Shown: positions 1 through 7,917 of the stretch, piece by piece
Position numbering within the stretch: the first letter of the stretch is position 1
Layout: each line of letters begins with the position of its first letter
NCBI GenBank assembly: GCA_965262015.1
Contig: OZ253494.1
Coordinates: 1,426,001-1,490,000, forward strand
Direction of reading: 5' to 3'
Origin: G965262015 sp965262015
GTDB taxonomy: Bacteria > Spirochaetota > Leptospiria > Turneriellales > CBDBES01
Length of the DNA: 64,000 bases
Notes under the pieces: model-generated
Databases searched by the model: none
Seen by the model: the letters and a program-made list of their open reading frames with translations, nothing else
What the model was told of the DNA's origin: nothing
Position numbers and translations under genes: made by a program

Positions 1-786
1 CTACTAACAGTTCTTTGACGATAAGAAACAGTTATTGGAACAAAGATGCCATCCAAAGAGTGGGTGGCTCTAACCAAAGCCCCAAGAGGGCGAAGGGTGA
101 CGCTTCTTCAGATCCATCTGGCACGATTGGCCTCACCTTAGTAGAACTGCAAGCTATTACTGGCATACACCCATCTGGTTTGCCACATAGTGCCACCGAC
201 AGCACCAAAGCTTGGGACCTAGGCACTGCAAGCCAGCTACCCGCTATTAAGCTGTGTATTCCCACCATCACAAGCGGTGTCACCGATTGGACGATGTGTG
301 CGTCATACGGTGCTCTGCTTGCTGGGCAACGATAGACGACTGCCATCCAGTGATGCTCTACTCGCTGGGCGAAGATAAGCATTACCGACAATAGTACTGA
401 GGATAAAGTAACCAAAGGGCTTGCTAGGATTAAAAGAAACTGGTGTTTCAGCACCCACGACAAGTTATGGATTCGGCACTGCAACTGGAGAAATGGATGG
501 TGGATATGGTACCTCCATTCCATCAAGCATAGGTAGTGCAGGAACTGCAACGGAGCGTGCTGCTAAGTTGACGTCAAGCGACGTTGATGTATCATCGTGG
601 AATGATGTTAGTCAAAACACCAAAGGTGCTTGGAACTTCGGTACCCTTATGCAAATCCCTGCCCTTAAATACGCCGACTATGACGGTACTGGTACTATAT
701 TCTATTGCAACAGTGTTATGTCTACACCTACAACTGGAATTCCTATTCCTAACTGTGGTGAATTCATCCCTGGACAGGCTAGGTAG
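1..786 (+). pseudogene. Decayed 3' end of a surface repeat protein
   Basis: Two stretches in different frames encode related C-terminal repeat units. The first (about 15-335) contains TKAWDLGTASQLPAIK and ends GALLAGQR before a stop. The second (421-786) contains TKGAWNFGTLMQIPALKY and ends GEFIPGQAR before a stop. A third remnant, DALLAGRR followed by a stop, lies at about 355-378. The W-x-x-GT-x-x-Q-x-PA pattern is typical of repeat units near the end of large bacterial surface proteins of the GLUG type. No signal peptide or proper start is present, and the frame changes between the units, so I read it as a broken gene or tandem broken copies. It is visibly richer in G+C than the neighbouring housekeeping genes, as is the passenger lipoprotein at 29719, which hints at transfer. 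The gene may begin upstream of the window. The opposite-strand reading frame here is a shadow. Confidence 0.5.
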
Positions 787-843
787 AAGGTGGTGAAAGA
801 GATCATATCACCTTCTGCTTAAGAATATATCTGCAGGGCTTTA

Positions 844-1225
844 AGGAATTGAGCGTTAGAGCTGAACAGAGCCAAAACAATAGACCTGGCTTAGCTATTA
901 TTTGCAAAATTTAGATTAGATTTTTATTTTCTTTTAACGGTGTTGGTTCTTGTACCAACACCGTTGTTCATGTTGATTGATCCTGTAAAATCGAGAAATT
1001 AGCATTTGCTCTGGACAGAAATAGGCCTGGCTTAGCCTAGTATCTTTATCTCATACAGGACAGTAGATTTTGATAGATTGATTTTTTGAGCTATTTTTCT
1101 ATAGCTTATATGTTCTAATAAATCCTTCTGTATATTTTTATTGGCTGTTCTACTTATTTTTCATCTTTTTAAGAAAAACAGCTCATGAATACCTTAAACC
1201 GTCCAGGGTTGAACTGGCCTTTCCA
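844..1225 (-). mobile_element. Relic of an IS30-like element (copy A)
   Basis: This fills most of the gap 787-1306. Read on the minus strand, 1225-1056 matches the end of the element at 29160-30728 (30728-30540) and the end at 17162. It shares a GCCTTTCCA-like terminus, a GTCCAG box, a TTTTTCTTAAAA box and CTATAGCT. Sequence resembling the opposite end occurs twice, at about 844-897 and 1011-1040, both with the TAG-C-TGG-TTAGC core. No transposase remnant lies between them, so this is an internally deleted copy. A 12-bp hairpin sits inside it. Confidence 0.55.
936..965. repeat. Perfect 12-bp hairpin
   Basis: AACGGTGTTGGT at 936-947 pairs exactly with ACCAACACCGTT at 954-965 around a 6-nt loop. 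There is no clear T-tract on either side. It may be a terminator of the broken upstream gene or a structural part of the mobile element relic. Confidence 0.6.
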
Positions 1226-1306
1226 GATTTTTCAATAGTTTCTGTACAATATAGATAAAAAAATCTTGTCAAAATGCTAAAATATTTAAATTGATTACTA
1301 ATCTTG

Positions 1307-2227
1307 ATGTATAAAGCTGTTGTATTTACGGGACAAGGTTCACAACGCCCTGGTATGGGTAAGGATTTCTATGAAAACTTCCCAAGGGCAAAGGAGATTT
1401 TTGATCAAGCATCTGAAAATCTTGGAATTGATATTCCTGAGTTATGTTTTACAGAGAATACCCAAGTTAATCTTACTGAATATACCCAACCAAGTATTCT
1501 TACAGTAGAAATCGCCATATATGAAGTTTTAAAACAACAATATAATTTTACGCCTGAATGGTTTGCCGGGCATAGCCTTGGTGAATATGGAGCTCTTTAT
1601 GCAGCTGGTGTGCTTCCATTCCCAGAAGTCATTTCTATTGTGCGTGAAAGAGGCAGACTCATGCAAAATGCTGTCCCAAAGGGTAAAGGTGCCATGTCTG
1701 CTTTAATTCGTGATAATATTACAGAATTAGATTACGAGTCTGTTGTTTTGTCGACAGGTGCCGAGATCGCTAATTACAATTCTACTAATCAAGTTGTCAT
1801 AAGTGGTTCTATGGAGTCTGTTACTCAGGCAAATGAGTTAATTCATTCACAATTTTCTGATGTAAGAGTTGTACCCCTTAATGTCAGTGCTCCCTTCCAT
1901 TCAAGCTTAATGCAACCTATTGAGGCAGAATTTAGTTCTTATCTTGAAGGGTTATCATCTACGTTTAACCTAGAAAAAAGTTGTAAGGTATTATCAAACT
2001 ATACGGGAAAATTACATCAGCCTGAACTTATGATAAAAAATCTGGTTGCACAAATTAGTGGAAGTATCAGATGGATGCAAAACATGGAATATCTGGCAAA
2101 ACATGCACAAGATATCTATGAAATAGGGCCCAATCGTATTTTGACTGGTTTTTTTAACAGTATAGATGTTAAGGTTAGGGCCATTATTAACGTACGGGCT
2201 TTACGTAAAATATTTGAGGAGAACTAA
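1307..2227 (+). CDS. fabD: Malonyl-CoA:ACP transacylase
   Basis: Transfers malonyl groups from CoA to acyl carrier protein, supplying the extender unit for fatty-acid synthesis in the cytoplasm. The 306-residue protein has the usual family length. GQGSQ is at residues 9-13. The catalytic nucleophile Ser90 lies in GHSLGEY, and the catalytic His198 in APFHS. ATG at 1307 is preferred over the TTG one codon upstream, although no strong ribosome binding site is visible for either. It is the first gene of a compact lipid operon: its TAA overlaps the ATG of the next gene by one base, so translation is probably coupled. The nearest upstream sequence is a mobile-element relic, so the promoter probably lies in the AT-rich stretch 1226-1306. 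Confidence 0.95.
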   Translation: MYKAVVFTGQGSQRPGMGKDFYENFPRAKEIFDQASENLGIDIPELCFTENTQVNLTEYTQPSILTVEIAIYEVLKQQYNFTPEWFAGHSLGEYGALYAAGVLPFPEVISIVRERGRLMQNAVPKGKGAMSALIRDNITELDYESVVLSTGAEIANYNSTNQVVISGSMESVTQANELIHSQFSDVRVVPLNVSAPFHSSLMQPIEAEFSSYLEGLSSTFNLEKSCKVLSNYTGKLHQPELMIKNLVAQISGSIRWMQNMEYLAKHAQDIYEIGPNRILTGFFNSIDVKVRAIINVRALRKIFEEN

Positions 2228-3162
2228 TGAGTTTTAAAAATAAATGGGCTTTAATTTTAGGTGGTTCTAGTGGGTTTGGTTTGCAAACAGCTAAAAAACT
2301 TAGTAGCCAGGGCATGAATATTTGTGTTGTACATCGTGATCGACGTGGTGCAATGGAAAGAATTAATAAAGAATTTCAAGAGATTCGTGATAATAAGGTA
2401 AAACTTATCTCCTATAATGAAAATGCTCTAGAGAAAGAAGTACAAGAAAAGATCTTAGATGATTTTACCAAACAAGTAGGGAAAGGTCAAATAGGTTTGC
2501 TCATGCACTCGATAGCATTAGGAAATTTAAAATTACTAGCCCCTAGAAAACAAACTATTTCACCTAATCAAATGGCCGTAGGAAAGCTAGCCGAAGCATT
2601 ACAAATCTCTGAAAAACAATTACAGACACAAATCAATACTCTTTTTGAACAAGGTCTGTATTCTTTCCATTCTTTATCAGAAAGTCCAGTGTATAATGAT
2701 GAGTTATTGCTAGGTGATGAAGATATTGCAAATACTGCCTATGCTATGGGAACTAGTTTGATCACTTGGGTTCAAGAACTTTTTACAAGAGAATTATTTG
2801 CAGATTATGTACAAGTCGTTGGTTTAACTAGCGAAGGTAATGAAGTAGCATGGTTAGGATATGCAGCTGTTAGTATTGCAAAATGTGCATTAGAAGCTGC
2901 CTCACGAAGTATTGCAAGAGAGTTTGCTCCTTATGGCATTCGTTCAAATATTATTCAGGCAGGTGTTACTTACACACCCGCCTTACAATTTATACCAGGT
3001 AGCTCTCATATTGTAGCCAAAGCTTTTCTTTCTCAACCTGGCGGGCGTCTTACTCAACCATCTGATGTGGCCAATGTAATATCTTTGTTGTGTACACAAG
3101 AAGCCTACTGGATTAATGGTAGTTTAATTAAGGTGGACTGTGGAGAAAGTATTTCCAAGTAA
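2227..3162 (+). CDS. Enoyl-ACP reductase-like SDR (FabI/FabL type)
   Basis: Short-chain dehydrogenase with a nucleotide-binding loop at residues 12-18 (GGSSGFG) and MHSIALGN at 93-100, which resembles the VHSI strand of FabI. Tyr212 and Lys219 are separated by six residues, the Y-x6-K spacing of enoyl-ACP reductases rather than the Y-x3-K of ordinary SDRs. At 311 residues it is longer than typical FabI, with an extra segment around residues 105-170. The second tyrosine that FabI carries about ten residues before the catalytic Tyr is not seen. By position between fabD and fabG it most likely performs the last reduction of each elongation cycle, using NADH or NADPH. An unusual ketoreductase role cannot be excluded. 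It overlaps fabD by one base. Confidence 0.7.
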   Translation: MSFKNKWALILGGSSGFGLQTAKKLSSQGMNICVVHRDRRGAMERINKEFQEIRDNKVKLISYNENALEKEVQEKILDDFTKQVGKGQIGLLMHSIALGNLKLLAPRKQTISPNQMAVGKLAEALQISEKQLQTQINTLFEQGLYSFHSLSESPVYNDELLLGDEDIANTAYAMGTSLITWVQELFTRELFADYVQVVGLTSEGNEVAWLGYAAVSIAKCALEAASRSIAREFAPYGIRSNIIQAGVTYTPALQFIPGSSHIVAKAFLSQPGGRLTQPSDVANVISLLCTQEAYWINGSLIKVDCGESISK

Positions 3163-3171
3163 GGGGGAGAT

Positions 3172-3906
3172 ATGCCAGATAAAGTAGCATTAGTTACAGG
3201 TGGTAGCGGTGCAATTGGTTTTGCATGTTGCCAAGCGTTATCAAACCTTGGTTTTAAGATAGTATTACACTATAAATCTTCTCAAGAAAAAGCGGAAAAA
3301 TTGGCAAGCACCTTGCAAAATGTTGAGTTATTGCAGGCTAATCTTGAACAAACAGATGATATAGATAAAGTTTATAATTATTTTAAAACAAGCCAATCAG
3401 GTAATATTGATGTACTTGTTAATAATGCTGGTATTGCCATTGATAATCCATTTTTTAGTGCAAGTCTAAAAGACTATGAAATGACAATGAATACAAACAC
3501 ACGAGCTACCTGGTACCTCACAAAACGATTATCTCGTTTTATGATACGAAAAAAAGCAGGTAGAATTATTAATATTTCTAGCGTGATTGGCAGTATCCCT
3601 AATCCTACCCAATCTATTTATTCAATGAGCAAGGCAGCTATTAATGCTTTTACAAGAACGGTTGCTTTAGAAATGGCACCCTATAATATTTTAGTTAACA
3701 GCGTTGCACCAGGTTTTATTGAATCTGATATGACGGTAAATACGATCAAGGGTGAACATAAAGATATGGTGCTAAATAATATACCACTTCATCGAATAGG
3801 CCAGCCAGAAGAGGTTGCACAATGTGTTGCTTTTTTATCCAATTCAGCAACATACTGTACAGGCAGTGTATTGCATGTCAATGGTGGCTTATTCTGTAAT
3901 AGCTAG
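3172..3906 (+). CDS. fabG: 3-oxoacyl-ACP reductase
   Basis: NADPH-dependent reduction of 3-oxoacyl-ACP to 3-hydroxyacyl-ACP. The 244-residue protein is a classical SDR: GGSGAIG at 10-16, NNAG at 84-87, and catalytic Ser137, Tyr150 and Lys154 (Y-SMS-K). The C-terminal sequence ending in a VNGG motif is typical of FabG. A good ribosome binding site, AAGGGGGAGAT, lies just before the ATG. It sits 9 bases after the enoyl reductase gene and before fabF, consistent with one transcript. SDRs of this type can have other substrates, but the operon supports fatty-acid synthesis. Confidence 0.9.
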   Translation: MPDKVALVTGGSGAIGFACCQALSNLGFKIVLHYKSSQEKAEKLASTLQNVELLQANLEQTDDIDKVYNYFKTSQSGNIDVLVNNAGIAIDNPFFSASLKDYEMTMNTNTRATWYLTKRLSRFMIRKKAGRIINISSVIGSIPNPTQSIYSMSKAAINAFTRTVALEMAPYNILVNSVAPGFIESDMTVNTIKGEHKDMVLNNIPLHRIGQPEEVAQCVAFLSNSATYCTGSVLHVNGGLFCNS

Positions 3907-3924
3907 GGAGATATATGCATAGAC

Positions 3925-5217
3925 ATGAGTAATCTTGCACAAAATAATCGTAGAGTTGTAATCACTGGAATGGGTGTTATAACTTCTAATGGGCATGGTC
4001 TCAAAGAGTTTGAAAAATCACTCCGTAATTCTATTAGTGGAATTCGTTTTGTAGATAAAATGGCCGAGCTTAATTTTCGTTGCCATGTTGCTGGAAAGAT
4101 ACAAAACTTAGAAGCTAAACTCGGAGATTATTTTACTCCTGATGATCTGTTAGGCATGGATAAAGCAATGTGTTATACCAGTATGGCTGGTATGGATGCT
4201 TGGCGAGATGCTGGTTTGATAATTGATCGTGATTCTAGCAAAGAAGCCCATTCAGATACTGGTTGTATTGTTGGTTGTGGCATAAGTGGTGTGGATGTCA
4301 TGATTAATGAGCTTGCCCCTAAAGTAAATAGTGCTAAAATACGTCGCGCTGGATCAACACTCGTAGAGAGAATTATGGCCAGTGGACCTTCAGCTAAGTT
4401 AGGTGGCATATTGGGGATAGGTGGCCAATTAACTAGTAATAGCAGTGCTTGTACAACAGGTGTTGAGTCAGTTATAGATGGATTTTATAAAATTAAGTAC
4501 GGTTTATTTGATAGGGCATTAGTTGGCAGTGGAGAAAATGATTCTATCTATGTGCATGGTGCCTTTGATGCAATGAGGGTACTCAATTCAAATAATAATG
4601 ATGCACCAGAGAAGGCATCTCGTCCTTTAAGCCAGAGTGCTGGTGGTTTTATCCCAGGTTCAGGTTCAGGCAGTTTATTTTTAGAAACGTTAGAAAGTGC
4701 TAAACAACGAAATGCTAGAATCTATACTGAAATTATAGGGGCCTCTATCAATTGTGGTGGCCAGAGACAGGGGGGCTCCATGACAGCTCCCAACATGCAT
4801 GCCGTACAAAAATGTATACGAAGTGCAGTGGACTATGCCCAAATCAAAAGTACAGATATTGATTATATTAATGGTCATTTAACAGCAACCATGGCCGATC
4901 CATTTGAAATTAATAATTGGAAAGAGGCGTTGTCTCTAGAACCCTCTAATTTTCCCTATGTTAATTCTACAAAATCTTTAATTGGACATGCTCTTGGTGG
5001 GGCAGGTAGTATAGAATTAGTGGCTACTATTTTACAGATGCATAATTCCTTTATACACAAATCCCTTAACTGTGAAGATATACATGAAAAAATATTACCC
5101 TACGAAAAAAGTATTGTGCGAGAAACCAGAGAGCATAATATTAATATTGCAGCAAAAGCAAGCTTTGGCTTTGGTGATGTAAATGGTTGTGTTATCTTGA
5201 AAAAATGGGATGGTTAG
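3925..5217 (+). CDS. fabF: 3-oxoacyl-ACP synthase (KAS II type)
   Basis: Condensing enzyme that elongates acyl chains with malonyl-ACP. The 430-residue protein has RRVVITGMGV near the N terminus, active-site Cys176 in SSACTTG, His318 in NGHLTAT and His355 in SLIGHALGGAG. The first His motif departs from the usual N-x-HGT-x-T form (GHLTAT), so substrate preference may differ from standard FabF. GGGAG at 3906-3910 is the likely ribosome binding site. A closer ATG at 3915 opens only a 5-codon frame, so ATG 3925 is used. It overlaps the next gene by 8 bases. Gene content fits a core fatty-acid operon, although a specialised acyl chain remains possible. Confidence 0.88.
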   Translation: MSNLAQNNRRVVITGMGVITSNGHGLKEFEKSLRNSISGIRFVDKMAELNFRCHVAGKIQNLEAKLGDYFTPDDLLGMDKAMCYTSMAGMDAWRDAGLIIDRDSSKEAHSDTGCIVGCGISGVDVMINELAPKVNSAKIRRAGSTLVERIMASGPSAKLGGILGIGGQLTSNSSACTTGVESVIDGFYKIKYGLFDRALVGSGENDSIYVHGAFDAMRVLNSNNNDAPEKASRPLSQSAGGFIPGSGSGSLFLETLESAKQRNARIYTEIIGASINCGGQRQGGSMTAPNMHAVQKCIRSAVDYAQIKSTDIDYINGHLTATMADPFEINNWKEALSLEPSNFPYVNSTKSLIGHALGGAGSIELVATILQMHNSFIHKSLNCEDIHEKILPYEKSIVRETREHNINIAAKASFGFGDVNGCVILKKWDG

Positions 5218-5938
5218 TAGGCGTTTTGTTGGTAATGATCTAGTCGATTTATCTGATACTGATACCCCATACAAAGTAGACGATATTCGTTATTGCCAGC
5301 GTATTTTTAACCAAGATGAACGATTACAGATAGCGGATGCCACTGACCCCCATATAACATTATGGACTTTTTGGGCACTTAAAGAAGCTGCCTATAAAGC
5401 TTTAAAGCAGTATGATAACAAAATAATATTTATACCTAAACAGTTGTATATATTGGTAAATAAATCTCTTGTTTGCTATAAAGATATGGCTATGCAATAT
5501 CATATAGAACACATGCCAAATCAATATATCCATGTTATTGTACAATTGAATAGGCCTGCATATAATAAGCAAGAAAACTGGTGGCCTGCATTACTTGTCA
5601 TAGATACAATAGAAAATATAAAATTACATATGAAAGGTATTAATGCCTTAGATAAATATACACATCTTTATCTAAGTGATTTTTTTATTAAAAAAAATAT
5701 AGCTTTATTATTTGGTGAGTTAGTAAATGATATGCTAATTAAACGTGTTGCTCGTATCCCTCAGTTATTTTGGAAAGAGCCAAAAGGCACTGATCTTGTT
5801 TCCTCTAGCATATCTTTTTCTTTAAGTCATCACGGTATTTATATTAGTTTTGTAATTTTATTAAACTTATCTGGTACACACACTACGGTTGGAGAGTTAG
5901 CTATCGGTTCTGGACAAAAAGACCATACTTCTCTTTAA
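5210..5938 (+). CDS. 4'-phosphopantetheinyl transferase family protein
   Basis: Probably attaches the phosphopantetheine arm to acyl carrier proteins. The magnesium-binding acidic motif NDLVDL starts at residue 9, and the second motif WALKEAAYK is at 55-63, both characteristic of the superfamily. At 242 residues it is about twice the size of a bacterial AcpS monomer and closer to the Sfp class in length. A shortened third acidic segment around residues 30-38 (RIFNQDERL) precedes the WALKE motif as in AcpS. It overlaps fabF by 8 bases and closes the operon. Its substrates are probably the two ACPs encoded at 32005 and 47178, neither of which is linked to it. Confidence 0.82.
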   Translation: MVSRRFVGNDLVDLSDTDTPYKVDDIRYCQRIFNQDERLQIADATDPHITLWTFWALKEAAYKALKQYDNKIIFIPKQLYILVNKSLVCYKDMAMQYHIEHMPNQYIHVIVQLNRPAYNKQENWWPALLVIDTIENIKLHMKGINALDKYTHLYLSDFFIKKNIALLFGELVNDMLIKRVARIPQLFWKEPKGTDLVSSSISFSLSHHGIYISFVILLNLSGTHTTVGELAIGSGQKDHTSL

Positions 5939-6052
5939 ACTTTTTGACACCACATGAAAAATCTTACGAATCTATGAAAGTAGCTTAGGGGACAAGTGTA
6001 ACATATCTCCATAGGTTCTACACATAAAAGTATTAGGCTACTTGACATCCAA

Positions 6053-6102
6053 TGAGGTATTTAAAGAGTGAAGACAATTTTTGTACTCTAAAATAGAACT
6101 TA
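6053..6102 (+). repeat. Dispersed intergenic repeat, copy 1
   Basis: TGAGGTATTTAAAGAGTGAA followed after a few bases by an ATTTTTG-ACTCTAAAATAGAACTTA tail. Related copies lie at 32308, 58853 and, inverted, 15655. It ends about 10 bases before the small zinc-ribbon gene and could contribute to its leader. Confidence 0.6.
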
Positions 6103-6112
6103 CAAATTATTT

Positions 6113-6289
6113 ATGAAAGAGACTACACAATATAAATTTCTTAGTTGCCAAAAGTGTAATGCTATTGTAGATAAAGTGTACCAAAGTTTTTATTGTAAAA
6201 AATGTTTACTAAAATCATTTGAAAAATTAAGACCACTCCTGACTAAAGCACATGCTTTACAAGATACTAGTATAAACAAATCTGGTTAG
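6113..6289 (+). CDS. Small four-cysteine zinc-ribbon protein
   Basis: A 58-codon reading frame opens with ATG and ends in TAG, 7 bases before ybaB. The product has two CxxC knuckles, SCQKC (Cys12, Cys15) and CKKC (Cys28, Cys31), spaced as in a compact zinc ribbon, followed by a basic helix-like tail. No function is recognised. Its place directly upstream of ybaB-recR suggests cotranscription with nucleoid and recombination genes, but this is inference. The paired cysteines and tight spacing argue that it is real despite the short length. Confidence 0.6.
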   Translation: MKETTQYKFLSCQKCNAIVDKVYQSFYCKKCLLKSFEKLRPLLTKAHALQDTSINKSG

Positions 6290-6296
6290 ATTCTTT

Positions 6297-6617
6297 ATGA
6301 ATAGTTTTTTTGACATGAAGTCTTTGTTGTCTCAGATAGGCCCTTTGCAGAAGTATGCTAGTAAATGGGAAAGTACTTTAAAAAATATTACAGCTAAATC
6401 CGAGACAGGTGGTGGCATGGTGAAGGTTGTAGTAAATGGTGAAGGTCACTTGATAGATTTGGTAATTGATACCCAATTACTAGAAAAAGATGAAATAGTT
6501 GTTTTACCCCGCCTTATTAAAGAAGCTATTAATGACGCACAAACAAAAGTTAAACAAGAAGTGAATAATAAATTAAAAGATTTGGCGACTGAATTACCTT
6601 TTAATATGACTTCATAA
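6297..6617 (+). CDS. ybaB: YbaB/EbfC nucleoid-associated protein
   Basis: A 106-residue member of the YbaB/EbfC family of small dimeric DNA-binding proteins. The central strand-rich segment with GGGMVKVVVNGEG (about residues 38-50) is the family hallmark, followed by a long C-terminal helix with acidic and basic residues. The stop codon is directly followed by the recR start, the usual bacterial arrangement (ybaB-recR), which supports the assignment and cotranscription. The N-terminal helix begins NSFFDMKSLLSQ. Its precise role in this organism is unknown; in other spirochaetes and enterobacteria the family binds DNA broadly. Confidence 0.9.
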   Translation: MNSFFDMKSLLSQIGPLQKYASKWESTLKNITAKSETGGGMVKVVVNGEGHLIDLVIDTQLLEKDEIVVLPRLIKEAINDAQTKVKQEVNNKLKDLATELPFNMTS

Positions 6618-7226
6618 ATGTTATCTGATTTTTTACATACAGCTAAATTTTTTTCCTCATTGCCTGGTATTGGGCATGCATCAGCTTACAGGATAGCATT
6701 TTATTTATTAAAACAACCTCAAAAAAATATTCAGCACTTCGCCGACCAGCTTGTTAAATTTCATGCGAATATTCAATATTGTGTTATATGTGGTGCTTTA
6801 AAGGAGACAATGCAAAAATGTGTATATTGTTGCTCTGAAGAAAGGGATAAAACAATTCTTTGTGTCGTCGAAGAACCCTCAGATATCTACCTAATAGAAG
6901 AGACAAATATTTTTCGAGGAATTTATCATGTAATCATGGGAGCTTTGTCTCCAATAGAAGGTATAACACCAGAGGATTTACGCATCAAAGAACTTATCTA
7001 TCGTGTAAAAGAAGAATCACCTATTGAAGAGATAATTTTAGCAACCAATCCAACTATAGAAGGCAATGCCACAGCATACTATATCATAGAAACGTTAAAG
7101 CAATACAAGCCTAATATGCGTTTCAGCCGCATTTCTAGTGGTCTGGCCATGGGATCTAAGCTTGATTACGCTGATGTTCATATATTAGCTGATTCTATAG
7201 AAAATCGCAATATTATTCATGTCTGA
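6618..7226 (+). CDS. recR: Recombination mediator RecR
   Basis: Works with RecO and RecF to load RecA on gapped DNA. The 202-residue protein has an N-terminal helix-hairpin-helix (LPGIGHASAYRIAFYLL), a zinc finger with Cys55, Cys58, Cys68 and Cys71, and a Toprim domain beginning near residue 80 (VVEEPSD). The C terminus keeps the SRISSGLAMGSKLDYAD segment. It starts immediately after ybaB and overlaps the next gene by 8 bases. A recO-like gene lies at 17852 in the same window, so the mediator pair appears complete. Confidence 0.95.
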   Translation: MLSDFLHTAKFFSSLPGIGHASAYRIAFYLLKQPQKNIQHFADQLVKFHANIQYCVICGALKETMQKCVYCCSEERDKTILCVVEEPSDIYLIEETNIFRGIYHVIMGALSPIEGITPEDLRIKELIYRVKEESPIEEIILATNPTIEGNATAYYIIETLKQYKPNMRFSRISSGLAMGSKLDYADVHILADSIENRNIIHV

Positions 7227-7917
7227 TATTATAAGTATTATTATACCAGCTTTTAATGAAGAAGAATCAATTGGTAAAGTTATCCAAGAACTAAAAAAAA
7301 CAGGGTATAATCTTCATATCATTGTATGTAATAATAATTCTACAGATAACACGGTAGTAGTTGCCCAACAATATGGAGCGTTTGTAATAGATGAGCCACG
7401 TAGGGGTTATGGTTCTGCCTGTTTAAAGGGGATGTCTGTTATACCTGAAAAATCCCAAATTGTTGTTTTTATAGATGCTGATTATTCTGATTATCCCGAA
7501 GAATTACCTAAATTACTATTACCTATCTTAGAAGATAAAGCAGACATAACGATTGGTTCCCGTAATTACGATCAACTGTCTCGCAAGGCTGTACCAACTC
7601 AAGCTAGATGGGGTAATGCTCTAGCAACTTATTTAATTTATTTATTCTGGGGGAAAAAATACTTAGACCTAGGTCCTTTTAGAGTTATCAAGAAAGATAA
7701 ATTATTTGCATTGAATATGCGAGATACAAGTATGGGATGGACAGTTGAGATGCAAATTAAAGCTATTCTCAATCAATTACGAATAGTTGAAGTACCTGTT
7801 CGCTACCGTTCTAGGATAGGAATATCAAAAATTTCTGGTACCATCAAGGGTACCATTAAAGCAGGTATTAGTATTCTTCGGATTATTTTTATGTATAAAA
7901 TTTTGAATTATTTATGA
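7219..7917 (+). CDS. Family 2 glycosyltransferase (dolichol-phosphate mannosyltransferase-like)
   Basis: A 232-residue GT-A fold glycosyltransferase. The N terminus ISIIIPAFNEEESIGKVI and the metal-binding acidic motif FIDADYSDYPEEL (about residues 87-99) place it in GT2, near polyprenyl-phosphate sugar transferases. GSRNYDQLSRKAVP follows as in that group. No C-terminal membrane anchor comparable to GtrB is obvious; the last 30 residues are hydrophobic but short. The acceptor is unknown, with a lipid carrier or cell-envelope glycan most likely. It overlaps recR by 8 bases and the next gene by 4, so it is in the same transcript. Confidence 0.8.
   Translation: MSDIISIIIPAFNEEESIGKVIQELKKTGYNLHIIVCNNNSTDNTVVVAQQYGAFVIDEPRRGYGSACLKGMSVIPEKSQIVVFIDADYSDYPEELPKLLLPILEDKADITIGSRNYDQLSRKAVPTQARWGNALATYLIYLFWGKKYLDLGPFRVIKKDKLFALNMRDTSMGWTVEMQIKAILNQLRIVEVPVRYRSRIGISKISGTIKGTIKAGISILRIIFMYKILNYL

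Noticed and set aside
32..550. 172-codon minus-strand frame
   Set aside because: It lies opposite the repeat-protein remnants, shows no family pattern, and reads as a shadow.
1304..1306. TTG as the fabD start
   Set aside because: An ATG follows directly and gives the usual FabD N terminus.
3915..3932. ATG in front of fabF
   Set aside because: It opens a frame of only five codons and is out of frame with fabF.
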